From Novosphingobium sp. Fuku2-ISO-50 (GTDB taxonomy: Bacteria; Pseudomonadota; Alphaproteobacteria; Sphingomonadales; Sphingomonadaceae), in assembly GCF_001519055.1 (NCBI RefSeq), contig NZ_KQ954288.1:62001-126000 (forward strand): DNA of 64,000 nt, given 5' to 3'. The translations under genes were made by a program, and so were the position numbers. The notes under the pieces are model-generated. The model made no database searches. It worked only from the letters and a program-made list of their open reading frames with translations, and had not been told where the DNA came from. This document shows positions 34,823 to 42,505 of the stretch, in pieces; position 1 is the first letter of the stretch, and the number at the start of each line of letters is the position of its first letter.

Positions 34823-35941
34823 TCACACCCGCATGGGCATCAGCACATAGAGCGCGGCCGATTTGTCATCCTTGCGGATCAACGTCGGCGCACTGGCGTC
34901 GGCGAGATGCAATTCGACAATATCGCCATCGATCTGGCTGAGAATATCCTTCAGGTAATTGGCATTGAAGCCGATCTCGAAACCGGCCGAGCGGTAATCG
35001 GCAGGGACTTCTTCCGCCGCAGTGCCGTTGTCAGGGCTGGTCACCGACAGCGTGACGCGATCATTGTCGAGCGCCATCTTGACTGCACGGGTCTTTTCGG
35101 TGGCGATCGTCGCAACGCGATCGACACCTTCGAAAAAGGCGCGCGGATCGAGCCGCAACAGCTTGTCATTGCCGGTCGGGATGACCCGGTTGTAATCGGG
35201 GAACGTGCCGTCGATCAGCTTGCTCGTCAGCACCACACCGAATTCGCCGCCAAGGGTAAAGCGCACTTTGCTCGCCGACAAGTCGATGAGGACATTGGTG
35301 TCGAGCACGTCTTCGAGCAGTTTGCGCAATTCGCCCACGCATTTGCGCGGGATGATCACGTCGGGCATGCCCTCCGACCCTTCGGGCCGTGCCAGCGTAT
35401 AGCGCGCCAGACGGTGACCGTCGGTCGCCGCCGCCTTCAACACGTCGTCGCTGACATGAAAGAAGATACCGTTGAGATAATAGCGGGTTTCTTCGGTCGA
35501 GATGGCAAACCGCGTGCGGTCGATCATCTCGGCCAGCGTGCGCGCCGGGATCTCGAAGCTGGTCGGCAGATCGCCTTCGACGATCACCGGAAAATCGTCG
35601 CGCGGCAGCGTCGGCAACTGGAACCGGCTGCGCCCGGCCTTGACCACCATGCGGTTGTCGGCGGTTTCGAGGCTGACTTGCGACCCGTCGGGCAATTTGC
35701 GCGCGATGTCGAACAAGAGGTGCGCCGAGACGGTGATCGCGCCGGGAACTTCGACCGAAACCGCGGGCATCGATTCGATGATCTGCAGGTCAAGGTCGGT
35801 CGCCATCAGCTTGACCGTGCCGTCGAGCGCCGCGTCGATCAACACGTTCGACAAAATCGGAATCGTGTTGCGCCGCTCTACCACCGACTGAACATGGGAC
35901 AGACAGCGCAGCAGCGTCGCGCGTTCGATGGTCGCCTTCAT
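34823..35941 (-). CDS. dnaN: DNA polymerase III beta subunit (sliding clamp)
   Basis: A 372-residue clamp that tethers DNA polymerase III to DNA. The three-domain clamp fold is recognisable from MKATIERATLLRCLSHVQSVVERRNTIPILSNVLI to the C-terminal ALYVLMPMRV, the strand that forms the protein-binding cleft. ATG 35941 is the family start; the open frame to 36202 is not part of it. dnaN is not beside dnaA here. The 235 nt upstream contain a 9-bp perfect hairpin (36028-36036 with 36043-36051) but no gene. Confidence 0.97.
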   Translation of the reverse strand: MKATIERATLLRCLSHVQSVVERRNTIPILSNVLIDAALDGTVKLMATDLDLQIIESMPAVSVEVPGAITVSAHLLFDIARKLPDGSQVSLETADNRMVVKAGRSRFQLPTLPRDDFPVIVEGDLPTSFEIPARTLAEMIDRTRFAISTEETRYYLNGIFFHVSDDVLKAAATDGHRLARYTLARPEGSEGMPDVIIPRKCVGELRKLLEDVLDTNVLIDLSASKVRFTLGGEFGVVLTSKLIDGTFPDYNRVIPTGNDKLLRLDPRAFFEGVDRVATIATEKTRAVKMALDNDRVTLSVTSPDNGTAAEEVPADYRSAGFEIGFNANYLKDILSQIDGDIVELHLADASAPTLIRKDDKSAALYVLMPMRV

Positions 35942-36176
35942 TCTCGTCTCGATCCCTCGGTCATGCCATCCGGGTCGGTGCAATCCGGGCGCCACAGCCC
36001 AGCCTGTCCGACTGACTTGCAGGTAGCCCTTGCGCGCGGACTCGCGCAAGGAGTTGGTGCGATTTCGGACCACCTTCCATAACCGCGCGGAATGCCTTCG
36101 CAAGCGCCGACAATGCCGCGCGTTGCGAAGCTGTGCATAAATTGCCCTAAAACCGATTCGATCGGCCCGAATCCGG

Positions 36177-36707
36177 TCAATCGAGGTCGCGCAACCCGTC
36201 AAACATGTTTGCCGTGGCGATGATCCAGGCCGTGATCAGGCCCCAGCCGTCAGACGTGATTTTCGCCGGATCGTGCCCTGCGGACCCCATCGCTGCCGCA
36301 ACGAGGCGCAGATCGCCCTGGGTGACCTTTTCGGCGGGGTTGTTGGCATTGCCCGGCCCGATGTCGAGCGCCTGATCGATCACCGCCGAGGGGAGCCCTG
36401 CCGCCGTCAACCGCGCATCGAGCACATCGCGGCCCATCCGGCCGATGACATAGATGTAATAGGCATCGCGCTGACGCGGGGTCAGGAACTGATCCTCGGC
36501 ACAAGCATCGGTCAGCGCGCGCACTTCATCGAGCGCGGGCTTGCCCCGTTCGCCGTCGCGGCTGAGAATGACATCGGCGACGCGCGCATCAAGCCCGGCG
36601 GGCGCCGCCTGCAAGGCACAGGCCAGCGCTTCGGGCGGGCGGGCCTGAGCCTGCCCGGCGATCAGCAACGCGCCCATCACCGCCGCAAACCGTCCCGCCC
36701 GAACCAT
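36177..36707 (-). CDS. Hypothetical exported protein
   Basis: I do not recognise a family. The 176-residue product begins with a signal peptide (VRAGRFAAVMGALLIAGQAQA, cleavage near residue 22) and is otherwise soluble and alanine-rich. The mature part has two cysteines (ALACALQ and LTDACAED) that could form a disulfide. The start codon lies five bases after the fabG stop, which indicates coupled translation, so it is a real gene at the end of ldcA-fabD-fabG. A periplasmic location follows from the signal peptide. Confidence 0.75.
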   Translation of the reverse strand: MVRAGRFAAVMGALLIAGQAQARPPEALACALQAAPAGLDARVADVILSRDGERGKPALDEVRALTDACAEDQFLTPRQRDAYYIYVIGRMGRDVLDARLTAAGLPSAVIDQALDIGPGNANNPAEKVTQGDLRLVAAAMGSAGHDPAKITSDGWGLITAWIIATANMFDGLRDLD

Positions 36708-36712
36708 CGCAA

Positions 36713-37477
36713 TCAGGACAACATCGCCATGCCGCCATTCACATGCAGCGTCTGGCCGGTGACATAGCCCGCCTCGCGGCTGGCAAGATAGGCGACTGCC
36801 GCGCCGATATCTTCGCCCTCGCCCATGCGGCCCATCGGAATGCGCGCGTTGAGCGCCTCTTTCTGCGCCTCGGGCAGGACGTCGGTCATCGCCGTGCGGA
36901 TGAAACCTGGGGCGACACAATTGACCGTGATGCCCCGGCTGGCCAATTCCTGGCCCAGCGATTTCGACATGCCGACCAGGCCCGCCTTGGCTGCGGCATA
37001 GTTGGCCTGCCCCGGATTGCCGGTCGCGCCGACGACACTGGTGATGGAGATGATGCGGCCATGGCGCGCCTTCATCATCGGCCTTGCAGCGGCCCGCATC
37101 AGGCGAAACGCGGCTTCGAGATTGACGCGGATGACCTGATCCCAATCCTCGTCCTTCATCCGCATGATCAGATTGTCGCGCGTGATCCCGGCATTGTTGA
37201 CCAGAATATCGATCTTGCCGAGCGTATCGATCGCGGCGGGCACAAGGTGTTCGACCGATTCGGCCTTTGACAGGTCGCACGTGATCTCGACATGATCGTG
37301 ACCGTAGGTCTCGTTCAATTCCTCGCGAAATGCGCGCAGTTTTGCCGCATTGGTCCCCGACAGCGCCAGCCGTGCCCCCTGCCGCGCCAGCGCGTGACAG
37401 ATCGCCGAGCCGATGCCGCCCGCAGCCCCCGTAACCAGCGCGGTCCGACCGGTCAGATCGAAAAGACGGTGTTCCAT
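36713..37477 (-). CDS. fabG: 3-oxoacyl-[acyl-carrier-protein] reductase
   Basis: A 254-residue short-chain dehydrogenase that reduces beta-ketoacyl-ACP with NADPH in fatty acid elongation. It has the cofactor motif TGAAGGIGSA, NNAG in DILVNNAGITRDN, the catalytic Ser in ITSVVGATG, and Tyr/Lys in NYAAAKAG. The words NNAGITRDNLIMRMK and NCVAPGFIRTAMT are diagnostic for FabG among short-chain dehydrogenases. It follows fabD by 4 nt on the same strand, so the two are cotranscribed. Confidence 0.96.
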   Translation of the reverse strand: MEHRLFDLTGRTALVTGAAGGIGSAICHALARQGARLALSGTNAAKLRAFREELNETYGHDHVEITCDLSKAESVEHLVPAAIDTLGKIDILVNNAGITRDNLIMRMKDEDWDQVIRVNLEAAFRLMRAAARPMMKARHGRIISITSVVGATGNPGQANYAAAKAGLVGMSKSLGQELASRGITVNCVAPGFIRTAMTDVLPEAQKEALNARIPMGRMGEGEDIGAAVAYLASREAGYVTGQTLHVNGGMAMLS

Positions 37478-37481
37478 GTCC

Positions 37482-38417
37482 TTAAAGCTCCTTCACGAGC
37501 GCTTCGATGTCGGCCATCGTCACGACGCTGGTGATCGAAACGTCGGCCAGGGTGCGCGCAATCATCGGCCCCAGCACTTTGCCGCCCAATTCGACGAACT
37601 GATCGACGCCCGCCGCGCCCATCGCAAGGGCGCTTTCGCGCCAGCGCACCCGGCCGGTCACTTGTTCGACAAGCAGCCGGGCAATCTCGGCCGGATCGGT
37701 CACCGGCGCTGCGGTGACATTGGCGAACAGCGTCACCGCCAGCGAACGCGGCGCCGTTGCGGCCAGCGCCTCGGCCATGGCATCGGCGGCAGGCTGCATC
37801 AGCGGGCAATGGAACGGCGCCGAAACCGGCAGCAGCACGCCCCGCTTGATGCCGTATTCCTTGACCAGCGCAACGGCGCGCTCGATCGCACCCTTGTGCC
37901 CCGACAGGACGACTTGCGTCGGATCGTTATCGTTGGCCACGGTGCAGACTTCGCCTTCTGCCGCCGCTTCCGCCAGAGCCGTCGCCTTGGCAATATCGGC
38001 GCCCAGCAGCGCGGCCATCGCGCCCACGCCCACGGGCACCGCAGCCTGCATCGAACGCCCGCGCAGTTTCAGCAAGCGCGCGGTATCGGCCAGCGAAAAA
38101 GCTCCGGCGGCACACAGCGCGGTATATTCGCCCAGACTGTGCCCGGCGACGAAATCACATGTGTCGGCGATCGCGATCCCGGCTTCCTTTTCGAGCACGC
38201 GCAGCACGGCAATGGCATGGGCCATGATCGCCGGTTGCGCGTTTTCAGTCAGGGTCAGCTGATCATCGGGGCCTTCGGACATGATCCGGAACAGCTTTTG
38301 CCCCAGCGCGTCATCGACTTCCTCGAACACTTCGCGCGCGGCGGTGCTGGCCGCAGCCAGTTCCACGCCCATGCCGACTTTCTGGCTGCCCTGCCCCGGG
38401 AAAACGAATGCTCGCAT
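37482..38417 (-). CDS. fabD: Malonyl-CoA:ACP transacylase
   Basis: A 311-residue transacylase that loads malonyl groups onto acyl carrier protein. It shows the N-terminal FPGQGSQ, the active Ser94 in GHSLGEYTAL, and the catalytic His in VSAPFHCPLM. ATG 38417 is the family start and is preceded by a GAGAGAG purine run; the frame to 38582 overlaps ldcA and is not used. It stands between ldcA and fabG on the minus strand. Confidence 0.96.
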   Translation of the reverse strand: MRAFVFPGQGSQKVGMGVELAAASTAAREVFEEVDDALGQKLFRIMSEGPDDQLTLTENAQPAIMAHAIAVLRVLEKEAGIAIADTCDFVAGHSLGEYTALCAAGAFSLADTARLLKLRGRSMQAAVPVGVGAMAALLGADIAKATALAEAAAEGEVCTVANDNDPTQVVLSGHKGAIERAVALVKEYGIKRGVLLPVSAPFHCPLMQPAADAMAEALAATAPRSLAVTLFANVTAAPVTDPAEIARLLVEQVTGRVRWRESALAMGAAGVDQFVELGGKVLGPMIARTLADVSITSVVTMADIEALVKEL

Positions 38418-38437
38418 CGTGTCTCTCTCTGTTCCCT

Positions 38438-39301
38438 TTATACGCCGGCGCGCCCTATTGCCCCCGCCGCCCGACGGCAAGTCCGATAGGCGTTTTTGGG
38501 CCCAAACGGCACGATCCGGTTTTGCGCATCGTGCCCGATGTCCGCCGTCCCCAGAAAGGCAATGCCGCGCCTGTCGCACCAATCGCGCACCATCTGGTCC
38601 ACGCTCATGCCGAAAGGTCGATCGTTTTCGGGCACATCGCTGACCCGCCCGATCCGGATTCCGGCTACCCCCATGCCCGCCAGTGCGATCGTGACGTGAA
38701 ACAGCAGCCGGTCGACCGCATAGAGATGTTCCGCAACTTCTTCCAGCAGCACGACATGCCCTGCAAGGTCCGGCATCAGCGGCGTGCCCACCAACATGGC
38801 CAGCGTCATCAGATTGAACGCGGCGACAGGCCGCGCATCAAGCCCCGGCTCTTCGCCCGACGCATCGCCCGATAGCCAGTCGAGCACGCGCCGCACCGCC
38901 GCTTCGCCCCCGCGGCGGCGAATATCGGCGGGCATCGGCGCATGGACGGCGCGCCCGACACCGGCACGATAAAGGCCCGCCAGCATCGTCCCCGCGTCGG
39001 AATAGCCCAGATACAGCTTGTCGCGCGCCGCCGCCGTCAGCCCCGCGACCGCCGCTTCGGCTATCCGCACCGCACCATAGCCGCCGCGCGCAAACCACAC
39101 CGCATCGCAATCGGGATCGTTGGCGCATTCCAGAAACGCGCTCTGCCGCGCATCGTCGGGCCCGGCGAAATGCCCATGCACGGCAAAGCATTGCGGATGA
39201 AAATCGAGCGAGATCTCCGGATAATCGCCGGCCAGCGCCACGACGCGCAAGGCATCGTCGCGAGTGAACGGCGTCGACGGGGCGCAGAGGCGGACACGCA
39301 T
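38438..39301 (-). CDS. ldcA: LD-carboxypeptidase (muramoyltetrapeptide carboxypeptidase)
   Basis: A 287-residue S66-family serine peptidase that removes the terminal D-Ala from cytoplasmic murein tetrapeptides during wall recycling. The nucleophile lies in LGYSDAGTML, the acid in VVLLEEVAEHLYAVDR, and the His in GTADIGHDAQNRIVPFG; WFARGGYGAVR is also typical. The start at 39301 is the ATG before RVRLCAPSTPF, the family N-terminus. It reads ahead of fabD with 20 nt between and diverges from a Mur-ligase-like gene, a meaningful neighbour because tripeptide released by LdcA is a substrate for Mpl ligases. Confidence 0.9.
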   Translation of the reverse strand: MRVRLCAPSTPFTRDDALRVVALAGDYPEISLDFHPQCFAVHGHFAGPDDARQSAFLECANDPDCDAVWFARGGYGAVRIAEAAVAGLTAAARDKLYLGYSDAGTMLAGLYRAGVGRAVHAPMPADIRRRGGEAAVRRVLDWLSGDASGEEPGLDARPVAAFNLMTLAMLVGTPLMPDLAGHVVLLEEVAEHLYAVDRLLFHVTIALAGMGVAGIRIGRVSDVPENDRPFGMSVDQMVRDWCDRRGIAFLGTADIGHDAQNRIVPFGPKNAYRTCRRAAGAIGRAGV

Positions 39302-39387
39302 GATGCATGGCCATAGGCGATTGGCCGCAGCCTGCAAGCGGTTCGCACGCTGGACTGGCGCGGCGCATGCTGTAGGAAACCGAACCC

Positions 39388-40818
39388 ATGACTTTGTCCG
39401 CAGACACCATCGCCGCCCATCCTGCCGCACACGCCTGGTTTTTCTGCGGCATAGGCGGATCGGGCATGCTGCCGCTCGCGCTGATCCTGCGCGGTCTCGG
39501 CGCGAGCGTCGCCGGGTCCGACCGCGGCCGCGATCAGGGCCGCACGCCGGAAAAATTCGCCTGGCTCGAAAGCCTGGGCCTTGCGCTCCACCCCCAGAAC
39601 GGCAGCGGGATCGTTTCGTCCGATCAGATCCTCGTGGCATCGGCAGCTATCGAGGACAGTGTGCCCGAAATCGTCGCGGCACGCGCGCTCGGCTGTGCGC
39701 GCCTGTCGCGCGCCGAATTGCTTGCCGCGCTGTTCAATCGTGCCGGACGCTCGATCGCGATTGCCGGGACGAGCGGCAAATCGACCGTGACCGGAATGGT
39801 CGGCTGGATCCTGACCGAAGCCGGTCGCGATCCGACGATCATGAACGGCGCCGTGATGAAGAACTTCGTCGCACCCGACGCTCCCTTTGCCTCGGCGCGA
39901 GTCGGGTCGGGCGGCGATTTCGTGGCCGAAGTCGACGAAAGCGACGGGTCTATCGCGCTCTATCACCCCACCATCGGCGTGCTTGGGAATGTCAGCCTCG
40001 ATCACAAGAGTCTTGACGAACTACGCGAATTGTTTGGTAATTTCTGCGCCACTTGCGGCGCAGTCGCGATCAATGCCGACGATGACGAAAGCATGGCGCT
40101 GGCCCCGCGCGCGGCGCGCGTGCTGACCTTCGGGCTTGGCCCCGAGGCCATGATCGCGGCCGACCCCGGCTCGATTCGCGAAGGCGCCACCGGGATAGCC
40201 GCCCAGGTGATCGACCGCCGCAGCGGCGCCGCTCATACGCTGGCGCTGCAAGTGCCGGGGCGGCACAATCTGATGAATTCGCTCGCCGCGCTCGCTGCGG
40301 CCGATCTCGCCGGCGTTCCGCTCCCCCTCGCGATTGCTGCGCTCGGGCGCTTTGCCGGGCTGGCGCGCCGGTTCGACATCGTCGGCACGTCGCCCGGCAG
40401 GATCACGGTGATCGACGATTTCGGGCACAATCCGGAAAAAGTCGCAGCCACGCTCGATACCTTGCGCGCTCACCCCGGCCGCGTCATCGCGCTGTTTCAG
40501 CCGCACGGCTATGGCCCCTTGCGCCAGATGGGCGCCGAATTGGCCGAAGTTCTCGCCACCCGGCTCGACCCGCCAGACGAAGTGATCCTGACCGACCCGG
40601 TCTATTTCGGCGGCACGGTCGACCGCTCGGTGGGATCGGAACGGATCGTCGCGCTGATCAACGCCGCCGGAGGCCATGCCCGACACATCGCCGCCCGCGC
40701 CGACGCCGCCGATGCGATCGCGGCCATCGCCCGCCCCGGCGATCGCATCGTGATCATGGGCGCGCGCGACGACACGCTGTCGACCTTTGCCCGCGACCTC
40801 TTGCGCCGGCTTGGCTAG
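39388..40818 (+). CDS. Mur-ligase-family protein (MurC/Mpl-like)
   Basis: A 476-residue ATP-dependent ligase of the MurC/Mpl branch. It has the N-terminal UDP-binding CGIGGSGM and a P-loop reading AGTSGKSTVTGM where MurC and Mpl have GTHGKT. EVDESDGSI follows, then NVSLDHKSLDEL, and the C-terminal DDFGHNPEKV in place of the usual GHHPTE. These shifts set it apart from the essential MurC. A role joining recycled peptide to UDP-MurNAc (Mpl) is suggested by the divergent ldcA, 86 nt away, but this is inference. It overlaps the convergent GST gene by 4 nt. Confidence 0.82.
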   Translation: MTLSADTIAAHPAAHAWFFCGIGGSGMLPLALILRGLGASVAGSDRGRDQGRTPEKFAWLESLGLALHPQNGSGIVSSDQILVASAAIEDSVPEIVAARALGCARLSRAELLAALFNRAGRSIAIAGTSGKSTVTGMVGWILTEAGRDPTIMNGAVMKNFVAPDAPFASARVGSGGDFVAEVDESDGSIALYHPTIGVLGNVSLDHKSLDELRELFGNFCATCGAVAINADDDESMALAPRAARVLTFGLGPEAMIAADPGSIREGATGIAAQVIDRRSGAAHTLALQVPGRHNLMNSLAALAAADLAGVPLPLAIAALGRFAGLARRFDIVGTSPGRITVIDDFGHNPEKVAATLDTLRAHPGRVIALFQPHGYGPLRQMGAELAEVLATRLDPPDEVILTDPVYFGGTVDRSVGSERIVALINAAGGHARHIAARADAADAIAAIARPGDRIVIMGARDDTLSTFARDLLRRLG

Positions 40819-41432
40819 GCCTTCTGCGCGGCGCGCGCGGCCCGATGGGCCGGGCGCTCCGCCAAGCGCAGCCAAAGCGCGCGAGTCAGCGGCTCGAACC
40901 CGTCGTCCAGTTTCAGACTGGTTGCCAACAATAGAGCATAACCAACGGAAATATCAGCGCCGGTAAAACGATCGCCCAGCAGATAAGGGCGCCCATCGGC
41001 AAGCGCGCGTTCGACATGGCGCAGCCGGCCGTGGAACCAGCGCACATAGTCCTCGGCAACCGCGCCCAGCCCGCGATCGGGCTCGAGCCGCGTATAGCGC
41101 AACACCAGCGCCTGCGGAAAAGTCAGCGTCGCTTCGCCGAAATGCAGCCAGTTGAGGTATGCGCCATAATCGGCATCGGCGATGGCGACGCCCAACCGGC
41201 TCTGCGCATGGCGCGCGATCAGGTATTCGACGATGGCTGCGCTTTCGCTCATGACCGTCTCGCCATCGATCAGGAACGGAATCGTCCCCAAGGGATTGAT
41301 GTCGAGATAGGTGCGATCATGCACGCGCGGCGGAAACGGCAAAAGGACCAGATCGTAATCCAGCCCGATTTCATGCAACGCCCACAACGCGCGAAACGAT
41401 CGCGCGTCGGGGCAATGGTATAGCGTGATCAT
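40815..41432 (-). CDS. Glutathione S-transferase family protein
   Basis: A 205-residue glutathione transferase. The N-terminal thioredoxin-like domain shows ITLYHCPDARSFRALWALHEIG and the cis-proline/glutathione segment GTIPFLIDGETVMSESAAIVEYL. An alpha-helical domain follows, with YLLGDRFTGADISVGYAL. The catalytic residue is probably the Ser or Cys near the N-terminus. A strong GGGAGGAG precedes the ATG at 41432. The substrate is unknown. Confidence 0.92.
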   Translation of the reverse strand: MITLYHCPDARSFRALWALHEIGLDYDLVLLPFPPRVHDRTYLDINPLGTIPFLIDGETVMSESAAIVEYLIARHAQSRLGVAIADADYGAYLNWLHFGEATLTFPQALVLRYTRLEPDRGLGAVAEDYVRWFHGRLRHVERALADGRPYLLGDRFTGADISVGYALLLATSLKLDDGFEPLTRALWLRLAERPAHRAARAAQKA

Positions 41433-41507
41433 CCGCCCGATCTCCTCCCGCCCGACATGGTGCGGCCACGGCGCCTTCCCGCCATGGCCTCCACACCCCA
41501 TCAGGCC

Positions 41508-41546
41508 CCGACTCCATCAGATGGCATCTCCATCAGATGGAGTCGG
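41508..41546. repeat. Inverted repeat with an inner direct repeat between GNAT and GST genes
   Basis: Arms CCGACTCCATC (41508-41518) and GATGGAGTCGG (41536-41546) are perfect complements. Overlapping them, tccatcagatgg occurs twice (41513-41524 and 41529-41540). There is no T tract, so an operator or mRNA hairpin is as likely as a terminator. Confidence 0.75.
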
Positions 41547-41563
41547 CCAGAAGATCAATCGCT

Positions 41564-42130
41564 TCAGGCGAAATGCTTTTCCAGCAAAATCAGATGCGGA
41601 TCGCCATCGACGCCATGCGCTTCAAAGCCCTTTTCGCGTTCGAGTTCGATCGCCGCATGGTTGTCGCGGTCCTCGATCGAGATCACGCGCTTGAGCCCGC
41701 GCCGCTTCGCTTCGGCGGCCAGGATATCGAGCAGAGTCCAGCCCAGACCCTTGCCGCGATAATCGCGATGGATCGAGACGGCAATTTCGCCCGTGTCCAT
41801 CTGCGCATCGCAGGCCAGCATGGCCGAAGCGACCAGTTCGCCTGTCGCCTTGTCAAACGCGACAAAACTTTCGGTCCGCCAGTGATCGACATGAGTCAGC
41901 GGTTCGATCTGATCGGGGCCGACATGGCGCACGGCAGTCAGAAAGCGAAAGCGGCGATCATCGTCGTTCACCGTGTCAAAGAATGCCTCAAGCCTGGCGC
42001 CGTCTTCGGCATAGGCCGGACGCACGACCAACATGATACCGTCGCGGGTCTTGTGCTCGGTGGGCTCGGCGAGGTCAGCCAAAGTGGCGTTGGTGTCCGT
42101 GGGATTTGTGGTCATGCTGGGATCTCCCAT
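41564..42130 (-). CDS. GNAT-family N-acetyltransferase
   Basis: A 188-residue acetyltransferase. The acetyl-CoA loop is clear in IAVSIHRDYRGKGLGWTLLDIL, followed by RVISIEDRDNHAAIELEREKGF. It resembles the stand-alone versions of the acetyltransferase domain of protein acetyltransferases (KTRDGIMLVVRPAYAEDGARLEAFF), so a protein lysine substrate is possible but unproven. ATG 42130 has AAGGGGG five bases upstream; ATG 42115 is an alternative. It diverges from rpsA across a 375-nt gap. Confidence 0.87.
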   Translation of the reverse strand: MGDPSMTTNPTDTNATLADLAEPTEHKTRDGIMLVVRPAYAEDGARLEAFFDTVNDDDRRFRFLTAVRHVGPDQIEPLTHVDHWRTESFVAFDKATGELVASAMLACDAQMDTGEIAVSIHRDYRGKGLGWTLLDILAAEAKRRGLKRVISIEDRDNHAAIELEREKGFEAHGVDGDPHLILLEKHFA

Positions 42131-42250
42131 TTCGGCCCCCTTTTGTGGACCGGTGGCGTCGAATTAGGTGCACTGCGGTATATCGGCCTTGATCCAGAGC
42201 AAAGGCCTGATTGCAAAATGCGCAATTGCAAGTGCAGGCCCCGGTTCAGC

Positions 42251-42279
42251 TTGCCATTTCATCCGCATTGGACTAGGGG
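42251..42279 (+). promoter_or_regulatory. Predicted rpsA promoter; leader of about 220 nt follows
   Basis: TTGCCA (42251-42256) and TAGGGG (42274-42279) are 17 nt apart. The leader to 42505 contains short GC-rich hairpins and lacks a strong Shine-Dalgarno near the rpsA ATG. A frame of 109 codons crosses it but starts before the promoter and is not considered a gene. Confidence 0.55.
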
Positions 42280-42505
42280 CGCGCTCATTCCACACCGCCG
42301 GCCCGTCATACAAGACGCCCCGGCACAGTGCGGAATACCCGCCATGGCATCCGGCCCGGCGGGTGGTTCGGCCCTTTTACCCTGCGGGCGAAATTGTCGC
42401 CATCGATTATCGATCCTCATCGCTATTCGATCCAGCGCAGACGAAAGACCGGCGGAGACAACCGCCTGGCCGGAAAAACTTGACCAACAGGACTTGAACA
42501 GACTC

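Noticed and set aside
35942..36202. N-terminal extension of dnaN or a tRNA in the upstream gap
   Set aside because: The extension is Arg/Cys-rich and unlike any clamp, and DnaN proteins start at MKATIE. No T-arm GGTTCGA or cloverleaf could be found.
42168..42497. 109-codon frame ahead of rpsA
   Set aside because: It begins upstream of the predicted rpsA promoter, has no recognisable motif or Shine-Dalgarno, and overlaps the leader hairpins.
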